This document shows, piece after piece, positions 8,620-15,894 of a stretch of DNA of 64,000 nucleotides. The notes beneath the pieces were generated by a model that did not search any database, was not told where the DNA came from, and was given only the letters and a program-made list of their open reading frames with translations. The stretch covers positions 2,604,001 through 2,668,000 of the forward strand of contig OZ246008.1 in NCBI GenBank assembly GCA_965230525.1, read 5' to 3'. Source of the stretch: GCA-002733465 sp965230525 (GTDB lineage: Bacteria > Pseudomonadota > Gammaproteobacteria > Enterobacterales > Kangiellaceae). Each line of letters begins with the position of its first letter. Position 1 is the first letter of the stretch. A program made the translations under genes and the position numbers.

Positions 8620-11600
8620 ATGCAAATTCTTCGTGGTGCTCCCGCATTATCTCGATTCAGAATTGACAAATTATTTACTGAATGCAAAAAAATAGTCCCT
8701 GATTTGGGGCAGATTTATGCTGAATATGTTCATTTTGCTGATTTAGCAAAGCCCTTGACGGATGAACAATTGGCCACGCTAAAAAAGTTATTAACCTACG
8801 GCTCTAAAAAAGAAGTTAAAGAAACCAAAGGGGCATTTGTTTTAGTCGTGCCACGACCCGGTACCATTTCACCTTGGTCGTCAAAAGCGACTGATATTGC
8901 GCATAATTGTGGTTTACAGGGTGTTAATCGATTGGAGCGCGGAGTTAGCTGGTATTTATTAAATAGCCAAGGTGATGAGCTTGATGCCAACGAGGTTGAA
9001 AAGCTATTGCCGTTACTCCATGACCGAATGATGGAAGTGACCTTTTTTGAGCTCGCTAATGCTGAAGTTCTTTTTGAATTGCATGAACCTAAACCCTTGA
9101 CCTCAGTTGATATTCTGTCTGGTGGGCGCAGTGCGCTAGCCGATGCCAATGTTTCTTTAGGATTGGCGCTTGCCGATGATGAGATTGATTACCTAGTTGA
9201 GCGATTCAGTGAATTACAACGAAACCCAACCGATGTAGAACTGATGATGTTTGCTCAAGCTAATTCTGAGCATTGCCGTCACAAAATCTTTAATGCGGAA
9301 TGGACGATTGACGGTGAGCGCAAAGATATTTCGCTATTTAATATGATTCGGAATACCTACAAAGTTTCTCCTCAAGGGGTACTCTCGGCTTACAGTGATA
9401 ACGCGGCAGTTTTTCAAGGATTTGAGCAACCTAGACTGTGGCCAAGTGCACTAACCGAATCAAACGCTGGCGAATACCAATACCATATTGAGCCTATTCA
9501 CGTGCTGATCAAGGTCGAAACCCATAACCATCCCACCGCTATTTCGCCATTTCCCGGAGCTTCAACTGGTTCAGGCGGTGAAATTAGAGATGAAGGGGCA
9601 ACGGGACGCGGTGGTAAGCCGAAAGCTGGATTAACGGGATTTAGTGTATCTAACCTTGAAATACCCGGATTCGAACAGCCTTGGGAAGTACCTTATGGCA
9701 AGCCAGAAAGAATTGTATCTGCGTTAGATATTATGATTGAAGGTCCTCTTGGCGGGGCGGCTTTTAATAACGAATTTGGGCGACCTAATTTATGCGGGTA
9801 TTTTAGAACCTTTCAACAGGCCATTGAGTTTGATTTTGGCACGCAAGTCCGAGGCTATCATAAGCCAATTATGATAGCCGGTGGTATGGGGAATATACGC
9901 GAACAACATGTACAAAAAGCTGAAATCAAGCCTGGCTATCATGTGATTGTGCTGGGTGGGCCATCCATGTTAATTGGGCTTGGTGGTGGTGCTGCTTCTT
10001 CTATGGCATCTGGCTCAAGCCATGAAGACTTAGATTTTGCCTCGGTGCAACGGGAAAACCCCGAAATGGAACGGCGATGTCAAGAAGTCATCGATCACTG
10101 TTGGGCGATGGGTGAAGATAACCCAATTGCGTTTATTCATGATATTGGTGCGGGCGGATTATCAAACGCAGTCCCAGAACTTGTACACGATGGCGGACGC
10201 GGTGGTTCATTTGAACTCAGACGAGTTCCAAACGATGAGCCTGGAATGAGCCCTGTTGAAATTTGGTGTAATGAATCACAAGAGCGTTATATGCTCGCAG
10301 TCGCTCCCGAAAACAAAGAGATTTTTGAGCAAATTTGCCAACGAGAGCGGTGTCCATTTGCCATCTTAGGGGAAGCGCTCGAAGAGCAACACTTAACCTT
10401 AAATGACGAGCATTTTGACAATAAACCGGTCGATATCCCAATGGATGTACTTTTTGGTAAAGCGCCTAAAATGCATCGCGAGGTTAAATCAGCGCAGGTT
10501 AGTAAGCGTGCATTGGCAATTAATGCCGATTTGAATGAAGCGGTTAATCGCGTATTGAGCCTTCCGGCGGTTGCCGACAAGACTTTCTTAATTACGATTG
10601 GTGATCGCACCGTGGGCGGATTGTCTCATCGTGACCAAATGGTTGGTCCGTGGCAAGTGCCGGTGGCGGATTGTGCTGTCACAGCATCTAGCTTGAGTGC
10701 CTACACAGGTGAAGCGATGGCGATGGGCGAGCGAACCCCAGTGGCTAACTTAAGCTACGCGGCAGCCGCTAGAATGGCAGTGGCTGAGTCAGTAACCAAC
10801 ATTGCCGCGAGCGCAATCGACGGCATTGATAAGATAAAATTATCCGCGAATTGGATGGCAGCTTGCGGCGCAGAAGGCGAAGATGCTGGGTTGTATGAAG
10901 CGGTTCATGCCATCGGTATGGAGCTTTGCCCTGAACTCGGCATTACCATTCCCGTTGGTAAAGATTCCATGTCTATGCAAACCGCATGGCAAGATGGCGA
11001 GCAGGCAAAACGAGTTGTTGCTCCCTTATCATTGATTATTACTGCGTTCGCACCAGTCACTGATATTCGAAAGTCGCTCACACCTCAATTAAAGTCCGGA
11101 TTTGAATCTAAATTGATACTAATTGACTTAGGTGCCGGCAAGAACAGGCTTGGCGCGAGTGCTCTTGCACAGGTATTTAACCAGCTTGGTGAAGAACCTG
11201 CTGATGTTGATTCACCAATTATGCTGAAAAATTTCTTTTCGCTCATTCAATCATTAAATCAACAAGGCTTGCTCAAGGCATACCATGATCGTTCAGATGG
11301 CGGTTTAATGGCTTGTTTAGCAGAAATGGCGTTTGCAGGAAATTGTGGATTAGACATTGAGCTAAGCGAACTTTCTGATGATCCAATGGCAGTGTTATTT
11401 AATGAAGAGCTCGGTGCTGTCATTCAAGTCGCTGAGTCAGATTTGGACAAGGTCAATCAATTAGTTAAAGAATTTTCTTTGACTGATGTTGCTCACCCAA
11501 TTGGGACGCTTGCCAGTAACCCGAACATTACTATCAAACATAACGAAAATACTTGGTTGCAGCGCGAGTTTACTGACTTGCGAGCAATTTGGTCTGAAAC

Positions 11601-12525
11601 AAGTTATCAAATGCAATCGCTTAGAGATAACTCCGAATGCGCGGAACAAGAGAAACAGTTGCGCGCAGACCCAACTAATCCTGGCATTCAACCTAAACTG
11701 ACATTTGACCCAAGTGAAGATATTTGTGCCAACTTAATCGCCAGCGGGAACAAACCTAAAGTTGCGATTTTGCGAGAGCAAGGGGTAAATAGTCACCTGG
11801 AAATGGCGGCAGCTTTTCTTAGAGCAGGGTTTACCCCGATTGATGTGCACATGAGCGATTTAGCATCCGGAAAACGCGACTTAGCTGAGTTTGTCGGATT
11901 GGTCGCATGCGGAGGCTTCTCCTATGGGGACGTTTTAGGGGCAGGCGAAGGTTGGGCTAAGTCGATATTATTTAACCCCCAGTTAAAAAGTATGTTTAGT
12001 GACTTCTTTCAACGTAAAGAGACATTTGCTTTGGGTATTTGTAATGGGTGTCAGATGATGTCGAATTTGCGTTCTATTATTCCGGGGAGTGACCATTGGC
12101 CGCATTTTGTTAGAAATCGATCGGAGCAATTTGAAGCACGCTTTTCGATGGTCGAAGTGCTAGAGAGTCCTTCGATTTTTATGCAGGGAATGCAAGGGTC
12201 GTTGATCCCGATTGCGGTTTCTCACGGAGAAGGGCGGGCAGAGTTTGAATCACAACAGCATGCGGTTGAAGCCGCTGATTCGGGTCTGGTCACCGCACGA
12301 TTTGTTGATAATTATGGTAAAGCGACTGAGCAGTATCCAAGTAACCCGAATGGTTCGCCATTTGGCATGACAGGCTTAACCACCACCGATGGTCGAGTAA
12401 CGATTATGATGCCACATCCAGAGCGGGTGGCTCGTACTGTGCAAAATTCATATGCACCGGAAGGCTGGGGTGAAGATGGTCCTTGGACTCGAATGTTCCG
12501 TAATGCAAGGGTGTGGGTTGGTTAA
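8620..12525 (+). CDS. purL: Phosphoribosylformylglycinamidine synthase (single-chain)
   Basis: Fourth step of purine synthesis: FGAR, glutamine and ATP to FGAM. At 1301 residues it is the large gammaproteobacterial form that fuses PurS-like, PurL-like and PurQ-like parts. The N-terminus MQILRGAPALSRFRIDKL matches E. coli PurL. The synthetase part carries HNHPTAISPFPGASTGSGG and GDRTVGGLSHRDQ. The glutaminase domain starts near residue 1045, with nucleophile Cys1144 in CNGCQM and the HGEGRAEF and MPHPERV motifs. It is complete and apparently monocistronic, ending in a convergent arrangement with a small gene. The Shine-Dalgarno sequence is weak. Confidence 0.98.
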   Translation: MQILRGAPALSRFRIDKLFTECKKIVPDLGQIYAEYVHFADLAKPLTDEQLATLKKLLTYGSKKEVKETKGAFVLVVPRPGTISPWSSKATDIAHNCGLQGVNRLERGVSWYLLNSQGDELDANEVEKLLPLLHDRMMEVTFFELANAEVLFELHEPKPLTSVDILSGGRSALADANVSLGLALADDEIDYLVERFSELQRNPTDVELMMFAQANSEHCRHKIFNAEWTIDGERKDISLFNMIRNTYKVSPQGVLSAYSDNAAVFQGFEQPRLWPSALTESNAGEYQYHIEPIHVLIKVETHNHPTAISPFPGASTGSGGEIRDEGATGRGGKPKAGLTGFSVSNLEIPGFEQPWEVPYGKPERIVSALDIMIEGPLGGAAFNNEFGRPNLCGYFRTFQQAIEFDFGTQVRGYHKPIMIAGGMGNIREQHVQKAEIKPGYHVIVLGGPSMLIGLGGGAASSMASGSSHEDLDFASVQRENPEMERRCQEVIDHCWAMGEDNPIAFIHDIGAGGLSNAVPELVHDGGRGGSFELRRVPNDEPGMSPVEIWCNESQERYMLAVAPENKEIFEQICQRERCPFAILGEALEEQHLTLNDEHFDNKPVDIPMDVLFGKAPKMHREVKSAQVSKRALAINADLNEAVNRVLSLPAVADKTFLITIGDRTVGGLSHRDQMVGPWQVPVADCAVTASSLSAYTGEAMAMGERTPVANLSYAAAARMAVAESVTNIAASAIDGIDKIKLSANWMAACGAEGEDAGLYEAVHAIGMELCPELGITIPVGKDSMSMQTAWQDGEQAKRVVAPLSLIITAFAPVTDIRKSLTPQLKSGFESKLILIDLGAGKNRLGASALAQVFNQLGEEPADVDSPIMLKNFFSLIQSLNQQGLLKAYHDRSDGGLMACLAEMAFAGNCGLDIELSELSDDPMAVLFNEELGAVIQVAESDLDKVNQLVKEFSLTDVAHPIGTLASNPNITIKHNENTWLQREFTDLRAIWSETSYQMQSLRDNSECAEQEKQLRADPTNPGIQPKLTFDPSEDICANLIASGNKPKVAILREQGVNSHLEMAAAFLRAGFTPIDVHMSDLASGKRDLAEFVGLVACGGFSYGDVLGAGEGWAKSILFNPQLKSMFSDFFQRKETFALGICNGCQMMSNLRSIIPGSDHWPHFVRNRSEQFEARFSMVEVLESPSIFMQGMQGSLIPIAVSHGEGRAEFESQQHAVEAADSGLVTARFVDNYGKATEQYPSNPNGSPFGMTGLTTTDGRVTIMMPHPERVARTVQNSYAPEGWGEDGPWTRMFRNARVWVG

Positions 12526-12536
12526 GCACTGAACTA

Positions 12537-12595
12537 ACTCGCACCGATGTAATGGAAGTGCGAGTCAGTTAATAATCCCGAAGTCAGGGTTATTA
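12537..12595. terminator. Two stem-loops in the purL / small-gene convergent junction
   Basis: ACTCGCAC (12537-12544) pairs with GTGCGAGT (12558-12565). A second stem pairs TAATAA-CCC (12570-12579, one bulged T) with GGGTTATTA (12587-12595) and includes the stop codon of the opposite-strand gene. They lie between two converging 3' ends and probably stop transcription in both directions. Confidence 0.5.
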
Positions 12596-12967
12596 AGGCA
12601 TTTGGATTTGTGATCCTGATTGCCCAGGAACAACAATCTTTGACGCTTGCTCACGTTGGTACTCTTGGATTTCTTTCATGGTTTGTTCCATGGATTCCTT
12701 TGCCGCATCACCAAATGCGTCAAACGCAGCTTCAAGACTATCGGCTTTTAGCTCAAAATTAAGTGGTAAGGCGCCACCAGGTGTCATCACTTGAGTCTGT
12801 CCAAAGTAGCTAACCTCGCGACTTGAGTCCTGTTCGCCATTTTTTAATACCGGCGTCAGCACTCTGACGCTACCGATTTTTTGATCAGAATAAACTTCTT
12901 CCCTAACGAGTGATGTTTCATCGATTTTAATTTCTGGTAATTGTTGATTCACTTTGAATTCTCTCAT
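12593..12967 (-). CDS. Conserved-looking small cytoplasmic protein of unknown function
   Basis: The 124-residue product has no signal peptide or membrane segment. Its first half is mixed polar sequence with likely beta strands (SVRVLTPVLK and VSYFGQTQVMTPGGALPLNF). Its second half is a probable long helix (LEAAFDAFGDAAKESMEQTMKEI) with an alanine/glutamate-rich face, then a short Gly/Ser/Gln tail. I do not recognise the family. The ATG at 12967 has only weak Shine-Dalgarno support. It converges with purL and shares a terminator region with it. Confidence 0.7.
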   Translation of the reverse strand: MREFKVNQQLPEIKIDETSLVREEVYSDQKIGSVRVLTPVLKNGEQDSSREVSYFGQTQVMTPGGALPLNFELKADSLEAAFDAFGDAAKESMEQTMKEIQEYQREQASKIVVPGQSGSQIQMP

Positions 12968-13140
12968 TGACTAAAAAACGTTATTATAATGGAGCGACCT
13001 CCAATGATCACTGATTGTTTAAATCGAAAGTGATTCAGAGGGTGCAGTTGTAATCGAGCGTGATAGAGCGCGATGAACTTTCGGCCAAATAAGTCGAACC
13101 TAAGGTCAACGCTTTCGAGCAAAAAGAGTATTAAGCCCCG

Positions 13141-13452
13141 ATGAACCAATGGTATGTCTATATGATAGAAGCCTCCGACAGCTCGCTTTATACCGGGATC
13201 ACTACCGATGTGACTCGTCGCTGGCGCGAACATTGTGGAATAAGCAAAGGCAAGAACAAGGGGGCCAAGTTCTTTCGTGGCAGACAACCTCAAAAACTAG
13301 TGTTTGTGCAGCAAGCTGATAATCGTTCAGAGGCGAGTCAGGTTGAAGCTCAAATTAAAAAAGTGACTCGAGCCGAAAAATTAAAGTTAATAAATAGTTC
13401 TGCTAATCAACAATCTCAATTTTCTTCCGAATTAATGAGGCTAACCGATTAA
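13141..13452 (+). CDS. GIY-YIG nuclease-superfamily protein (YhbQ/UPF0213 type)
   Basis: A 103-residue single GIY-YIG domain: WYVYMIEA and LYTGITTDVTRRWREH give the GIY and YTG strands and the conserved Arg, and VEAQIKKVTRAEKLKLI is the C-terminal helix with the conserved Glu. These small stand-alone proteins are widespread; proposed roles are in DNA repair or recombination, but substrates are poorly defined. The SprT-like gene follows after 5 nt, so the two are likely cotranscribed. The start codon is fixed by the domain start (MNQWYVYM); the Shine-Dalgarno sequence is weak. Confidence 0.85.
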   Translation: MNQWYVYMIEASDSSLYTGITTDVTRRWREHCGISKGKNKGAKFFRGRQPQKLVFVQQADNRSEASQVEAQIKKVTRAEKLKLINSSANQQSQFSSELMRLTD

Positions 13453-13457
13453 CTCAA

Positions 13458-13991
13458 ATGTTAGATTCCATATCAAATTTAATCAACGAAATACATTTGG
13501 ACCTGATAAAAGACTATCCATTTTTGCAAAACTGGTCTGTAGATTATGATAACGCGAAGCGCAGGGCGGGAATTTGTCGACTGACTGATAAGCGGATTTC
13601 AATCAGCCGTAGTCATGCTCAGAGTAATCATCAGGATGTAGTAAAAGATACTATATTGCATGAATTTGCGCATGCGATAGCTTACGAGCTATATAAAGAG
13701 ACTGGTCACGGAAAACGTTGGAAACAAGTGGCAACTTCAATTGGAGCTACGCCAAAAGCAAGTGGCAAGTTTAATTTGCCAAGCGCACCATGGCTACTGG
13801 TGCATCGATGCAGTAAGTCGCATCAAATTAAACCAATTAGTGAACGATATCGAAGAAACAAAAAGATAAAGAGCTACTTTTTAACCGGAAAACCGGATAC
13901 AAAAGGAGAGCTTTATTTTGTTGCTCAATCGGATTTCGAACGTTTTAAACAAGGCTTACTCGATCAGAGCAGCCTTGTGCTCGAACAATAA
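13458..13991 (+). CDS. SprT-like zinc metalloprotease-domain protein
   Basis: A 177-residue protein with the zinc-metallopeptidase signature HEFAHA in ILHEFAHAIAYELY, followed by GHGKRWKQVATSIGA, which supplies the third zinc ligand region. This is the SprT/Spartan fold. The preceding segment (RAGICRLTDKRISIS) is the typical SprT strand region. The C-terminal third is basic and may bind nucleic acid, but I see no CxxC zinc ribbon like that of E. coli SprT; only one cysteine lies near HRCSKSHQ. Some relatives act on DNA-protein crosslinks; activity here is inference. Lies 5 nt after the GIY-YIG gene. Confidence 0.8.
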   Translation: MLDSISNLINEIHLDLIKDYPFLQNWSVDYDNAKRRAGICRLTDKRISISRSHAQSNHQDVVKDTILHEFAHAIAYELYKETGHGKRWKQVATSIGATPKASGKFNLPSAPWLLVHRCSKSHQIKPISERYRRNKKIKSYFLTGKPDTKGELYFVAQSDFERFKQGLLDQSSLVLEQ

Positions 13992-14005
13992 AATTTTTCA
14001 TTAAA

Positions 14006-14317
14006 CTAGGCGGCCACTAAGTTAGGTTGTAATGGAAGTGGTCGACGAGTTGGATTTTGCTCGTTAGAATACTGCTTTATTTCATTAATTTCTCGCATAA
14101 TTGCGGTCGCCTTTGCAAGAACCACGTTGCCTTGTTCGGTAATACCTGCCAAGTTTTTACCATTTCGTTCAAAAATCTTAATGCCTAATTCTTCCTCCAA
14201 AAGCCTGAGCTGTTTACTAACACCCGGCTGAGAGGTGTAAAGGCGCTCAGACGCTTGAGTTATATTTAAACCATTTTCGGCTATCGCTAGGATAAACCTT
14301 AGTTGTTGTAGCTTCAT
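14006..14317 (-). CDS. CysB-like LysR regulator reduced to its DNA-binding domain
   Basis: The 103 residues align with the N-terminus of CysB (MKLQQLRFI and LYTSQPGVSKQLRLLEEELGIKIFERNGK), covering the winged helix-turn-helix and the start of the linker helix. CysB is about 324 residues and has an effector-binding domain; here the ORF ends after a short unrelated tail (RRPLPLQPNLVAA), and only 14 nt separate its stop from the sprT-like gene, so no remnant of the effector domain remains. AAGGG 9 nt before the ATG gives good translation initiation, so it is probably expressed. It may act as a constitutive or competing DNA-binding protein at CysB-type sites (inference). A terminator and leader ORF lie just upstream. 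Confidence 0.75.
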   Translation of the reverse strand: MKLQQLRFILAIAENGLNITQASERLYTSQPGVSKQLRLLEEELGIKIFERNGKNLAGITEQGNVVLAKATAIMREINEIKQYSNEQNPTRRPLPLQPNLVAA

Positions 14318-14412
14318 TTCCGTTTTCCCTTTTTGTGATGATAAATATTTGTGTGATGATAAATAGTTTGTTGTGGTACATGTATTTTGCTAGTAAAAGT
14401 CAAAAATTAAGT

Positions 14413-14450
14413 AAAAAAAAACCACCGAGCTTTTGGCTGGGTGGTTTTTT
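14413..14450 (-). terminator. Strong intrinsic terminator upstream of the CysB-like gene
   Basis: Read on the minus strand, ACCACC and GGTGGT form a GC-rich stem extended by AGC/GCT around a CAAAA loop, followed by nine T (14413-14421). The plus strand also has a six-T tract, so it can work in both directions. It lies about 95 nt before the CysB-like start and just after the small ORF, a position suited to an attenuator. Confidence 0.8.
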
Positions 14451-14478
14451 AGAATTTCTTATTAATCGATTAAATTCG

Positions 14479-14619
14479 TCAGAACACCACCCGTTTTCTA
14501 TGTTTAATCGAAATACGCACTTGTTTAAACATAGAAAAACACCAAGCACAAACAGGCGCGAGCATAAGATAGCCCATGGTCATCGCTGGTTTGTTAAAGG
14601 TGTTTGTTGAATGGTTCAT
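14479..14619 (-). CDS. 46-codon small ORF, candidate leader peptide with Cys-Ala-Trp-Cys
   Basis: Not a known family. The ORF starts at an ATG (14617-14619) about 38 nt after a predicted transcription start and ends with TGA at 14479-14481. The peptide has a polar start, a hydrophobic middle (MGYLMLAPVCAWCFSMF) and a basic tail (KHRKR). Cys24 and Cys27 flank Trp26, and codon 27 ends exactly where a 14-bp hairpin arm begins. This is the layout of an amino-acid-responsive leader peptide. Alternatively it is a genuine small membrane protein with its own terminator. The Shine-Dalgarno sequence is weak, and internal ATGs at codons 13, 15 and 19 are possible starts. Confidence 0.5.
   Translation of the reverse strand: MNHSTNTFNKPAMTMGYLMLAPVCAWCFSMFKQVRISIKHRKRVVF
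14486..14538 (-). promoter_or_regulatory. Attenuator-like alternative RNA hairpins
   Basis: On the minus-strand RNA, segment 1 (14538-14525) pairs perfectly over 14 bp with segment 2 (14507-14494). Segment 2 continues into GGGTGGT (14492-14486), which can pair with ACCACCC (14445-14439) in the terminator stem. So hairpin 1:2 leaves the terminator free, while exposing segment 2 would favour an antiterminator. The whole set lies inside or just after the small ORF. The pairings are seen directly; the regulatory role is inference. Confidence 0.5.
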
Positions 14620-14664
14620 TGTTTTTTCTAAACTAAAATCGTTTGTTGTGTCAAAGTTGATTCA

Positions 14665-14694
14665 TTTATATCACGCTGTATTTTTCAAGGTCAA
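14665..14694 (-). promoter_or_regulatory. Sigma-70-type promoter for the small ORF / CysB-like unit
   Basis: On the minus strand, TTGACC (14694-14689) and TATAAA (14670-14665) are separated by 18 nt, close to consensus. It points toward the small ORF 46 nt away, and past the terminator toward the CysB-like gene. No other promoter is evident between the terminator and the CysB-like start. Confidence 0.65.
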
Positions 14695-14772
14695 GCAAAA
14701 ATAACATACTAAAAAGTTATATTGTTATTCCTCAATTCATAAGTGATTCAATAAAATACGCTAAACTCAGCT

Positions 14773-14853
14773 TATAATAACCAAAAATTATTCCGTATTG
14801 GTAACTAGTCTGAGGTATTCTGGTGGTTTTTCAAAACTAGCCTCAGGTTAGTT
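14773..14853 (+). promoter_or_regulatory. asd promoter -10 box and structured 5' leader
   Basis: TATAAT at 14773-14778 is a perfect -10 box, but the -35 region is poor. In the predicted leader, 14803-14815 pairs with 14841-14853 over 13 positions (11 Watson-Crick, two G-U) around a 25-nt loop. The stem ends 14 nt before the AAGGG Shine-Dalgarno sequence of asd. It is far too small for a lysine riboswitch. Confidence 0.5.
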
Positions 14854-14879
14854 AAAACAAGAAATTTAAGGGTAAACTA

Positions 14880-15887
14880 GTGACATATCGAATTGCTATT
14901 GCTGGCGCTACGGGTGCGGTGGGACAGGAAATTATCAAGCTATTGGCTAAAAGAGATTTTCCGATTAAGGAATTAATTTTATTTGGTTCTGAGCGCTCCC
15001 ACGGAAAAAAACTAGCAACACCCTTTGGTGAATTGCAAGTGATCGCGTTTTCTGAGGAGAAATTGGACAACATTGATTTCCTATTTTTTGCGACCAGTGG
15101 CGCTCATAGCCAACAGTATGCGCCAATTGCCGCAGCAAAAGGCGCTGTTGTGATTGATAACAGCAGCGCTTTTAGACTTGATGATGAAGTGCCGCTTGTG
15201 GTGCCTGAAGTCAACAAGCACGCATTAAAAAATCATAAAGGAATTATCGCCAACCCCAATTGCTCAACAATTCAAATGGTGGTGGCACTTAATCCATTGC
15301 ATCAGGTTTCGCCGATTCGACGAATCCTAGTGTCTAGCTATCAAGCCGTATCGGGCGCCGGCCAAGCGGCAATTAGTGAATTGCACTCTCAAACAGATGA
15401 ACTTTTAGCAGGAAAGGAAGCAACAATTTCTGCATTTACTAAGCAAATCGCGTTTAATGTTATTCCTCATATTGATGTGTTCCAAGAAAATGGTTACACC
15501 AAAGAAGAAATGAAAATGGTTGATGAAACTAAAAAGATTATGGAGGACCCAAGCATTCGTATCTCGGCTAATTGTGTTCGCGTGCCAGTCATTCGCGCAC
15601 ATTCTGAAGCAATAAACATTGAGACTAGCAGTTACATTGGTGAACAACGCGCTAGACAAGTGCTCGAAGCGAGCGACGGAATTGAGGTGATTGACCGTCG
15701 AGAGGATGGCGGATACCCAACACCCGTGGATGCCAGCGAAACAATGAATACCTATGTGGGTAGAATCAGAGAAGATATTTCATGTGATAATGGTTTGGCA
15801 CTTTGGGTTGTGGCGGATCAATTATGGAAAGGTGCCGCCCTCAATGCGATTCAAATCGCAGAATGCCTGATTGAACAGCAAGGATAA
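14880..15887 (+). CDS. asd: Aspartate-semialdehyde dehydrogenase
   Basis: Reduces aspartyl phosphate to aspartate semialdehyde with NADPH, the branch point to lysine/diaminopimelate, methionine and threonine. The 335-residue product has the NADP-binding GATGAVGQ near the N-terminus, the catalytic cysteine in IIANPNCSTIQMV, and the active-site His region RVPVIRAHSEAI. The start is GTG at 14880, with AAGGG 7 nt upstream, a convincing ribosome site; no in-frame ATG near it fits. First gene of an asd-lysC-lysA operon, with the lysC start 7 nt after its stop. It is preceded by a hairpin leader. Confidence 0.96.
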   Translation: MTYRIAIAGATGAVGQEIIKLLAKRDFPIKELILFGSERSHGKKLATPFGELQVIAFSEEKLDNIDFLFFATSGAHSQQYAPIAAAKGAVVIDNSSAFRLDDEVPLVVPEVNKHALKNHKGIIANPNCSTIQMVVALNPLHQVSPIRRILVSSYQAVSGAGQAAISELHSQTDELLAGKEATISAFTKQIAFNVIPHIDVFQENGYTKEEMKMVDETKKIMEDPSIRISANCVRVPVIRAHSEAINIETSSYIGEQRARQVLEASDGIEVIDRREDGGYPTPVDASETMNTYVGRIREDISCDNGLALWVVADQLWKGAALNAIQIAECLIEQQG

Positions 15888-15894
15888 CGCGTTG

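Noticed and set aside
12964..13293. 109-residue minus-strand ORF opposite the GIY-YIG gene
   Set aside because: Overlaps the recognisable GIY-YIG domain on the other strand and has no motif of its own.
14335..14610. 91-residue plus-strand ORF between the CysB-like gene and asd
   Set aside because: It crosses the intrinsic terminator and both arms of the long hairpin, and lacks a Shine-Dalgarno sequence; the minus-strand ORF with promoter explains the region better.
14640..14879. Lysine riboswitch upstream of asd
   Set aside because: The predicted leader is only about 95 nt and holds one main stem; the lysine riboswitch needs about 170 nt with five helices and conserved core bases, which are not present.
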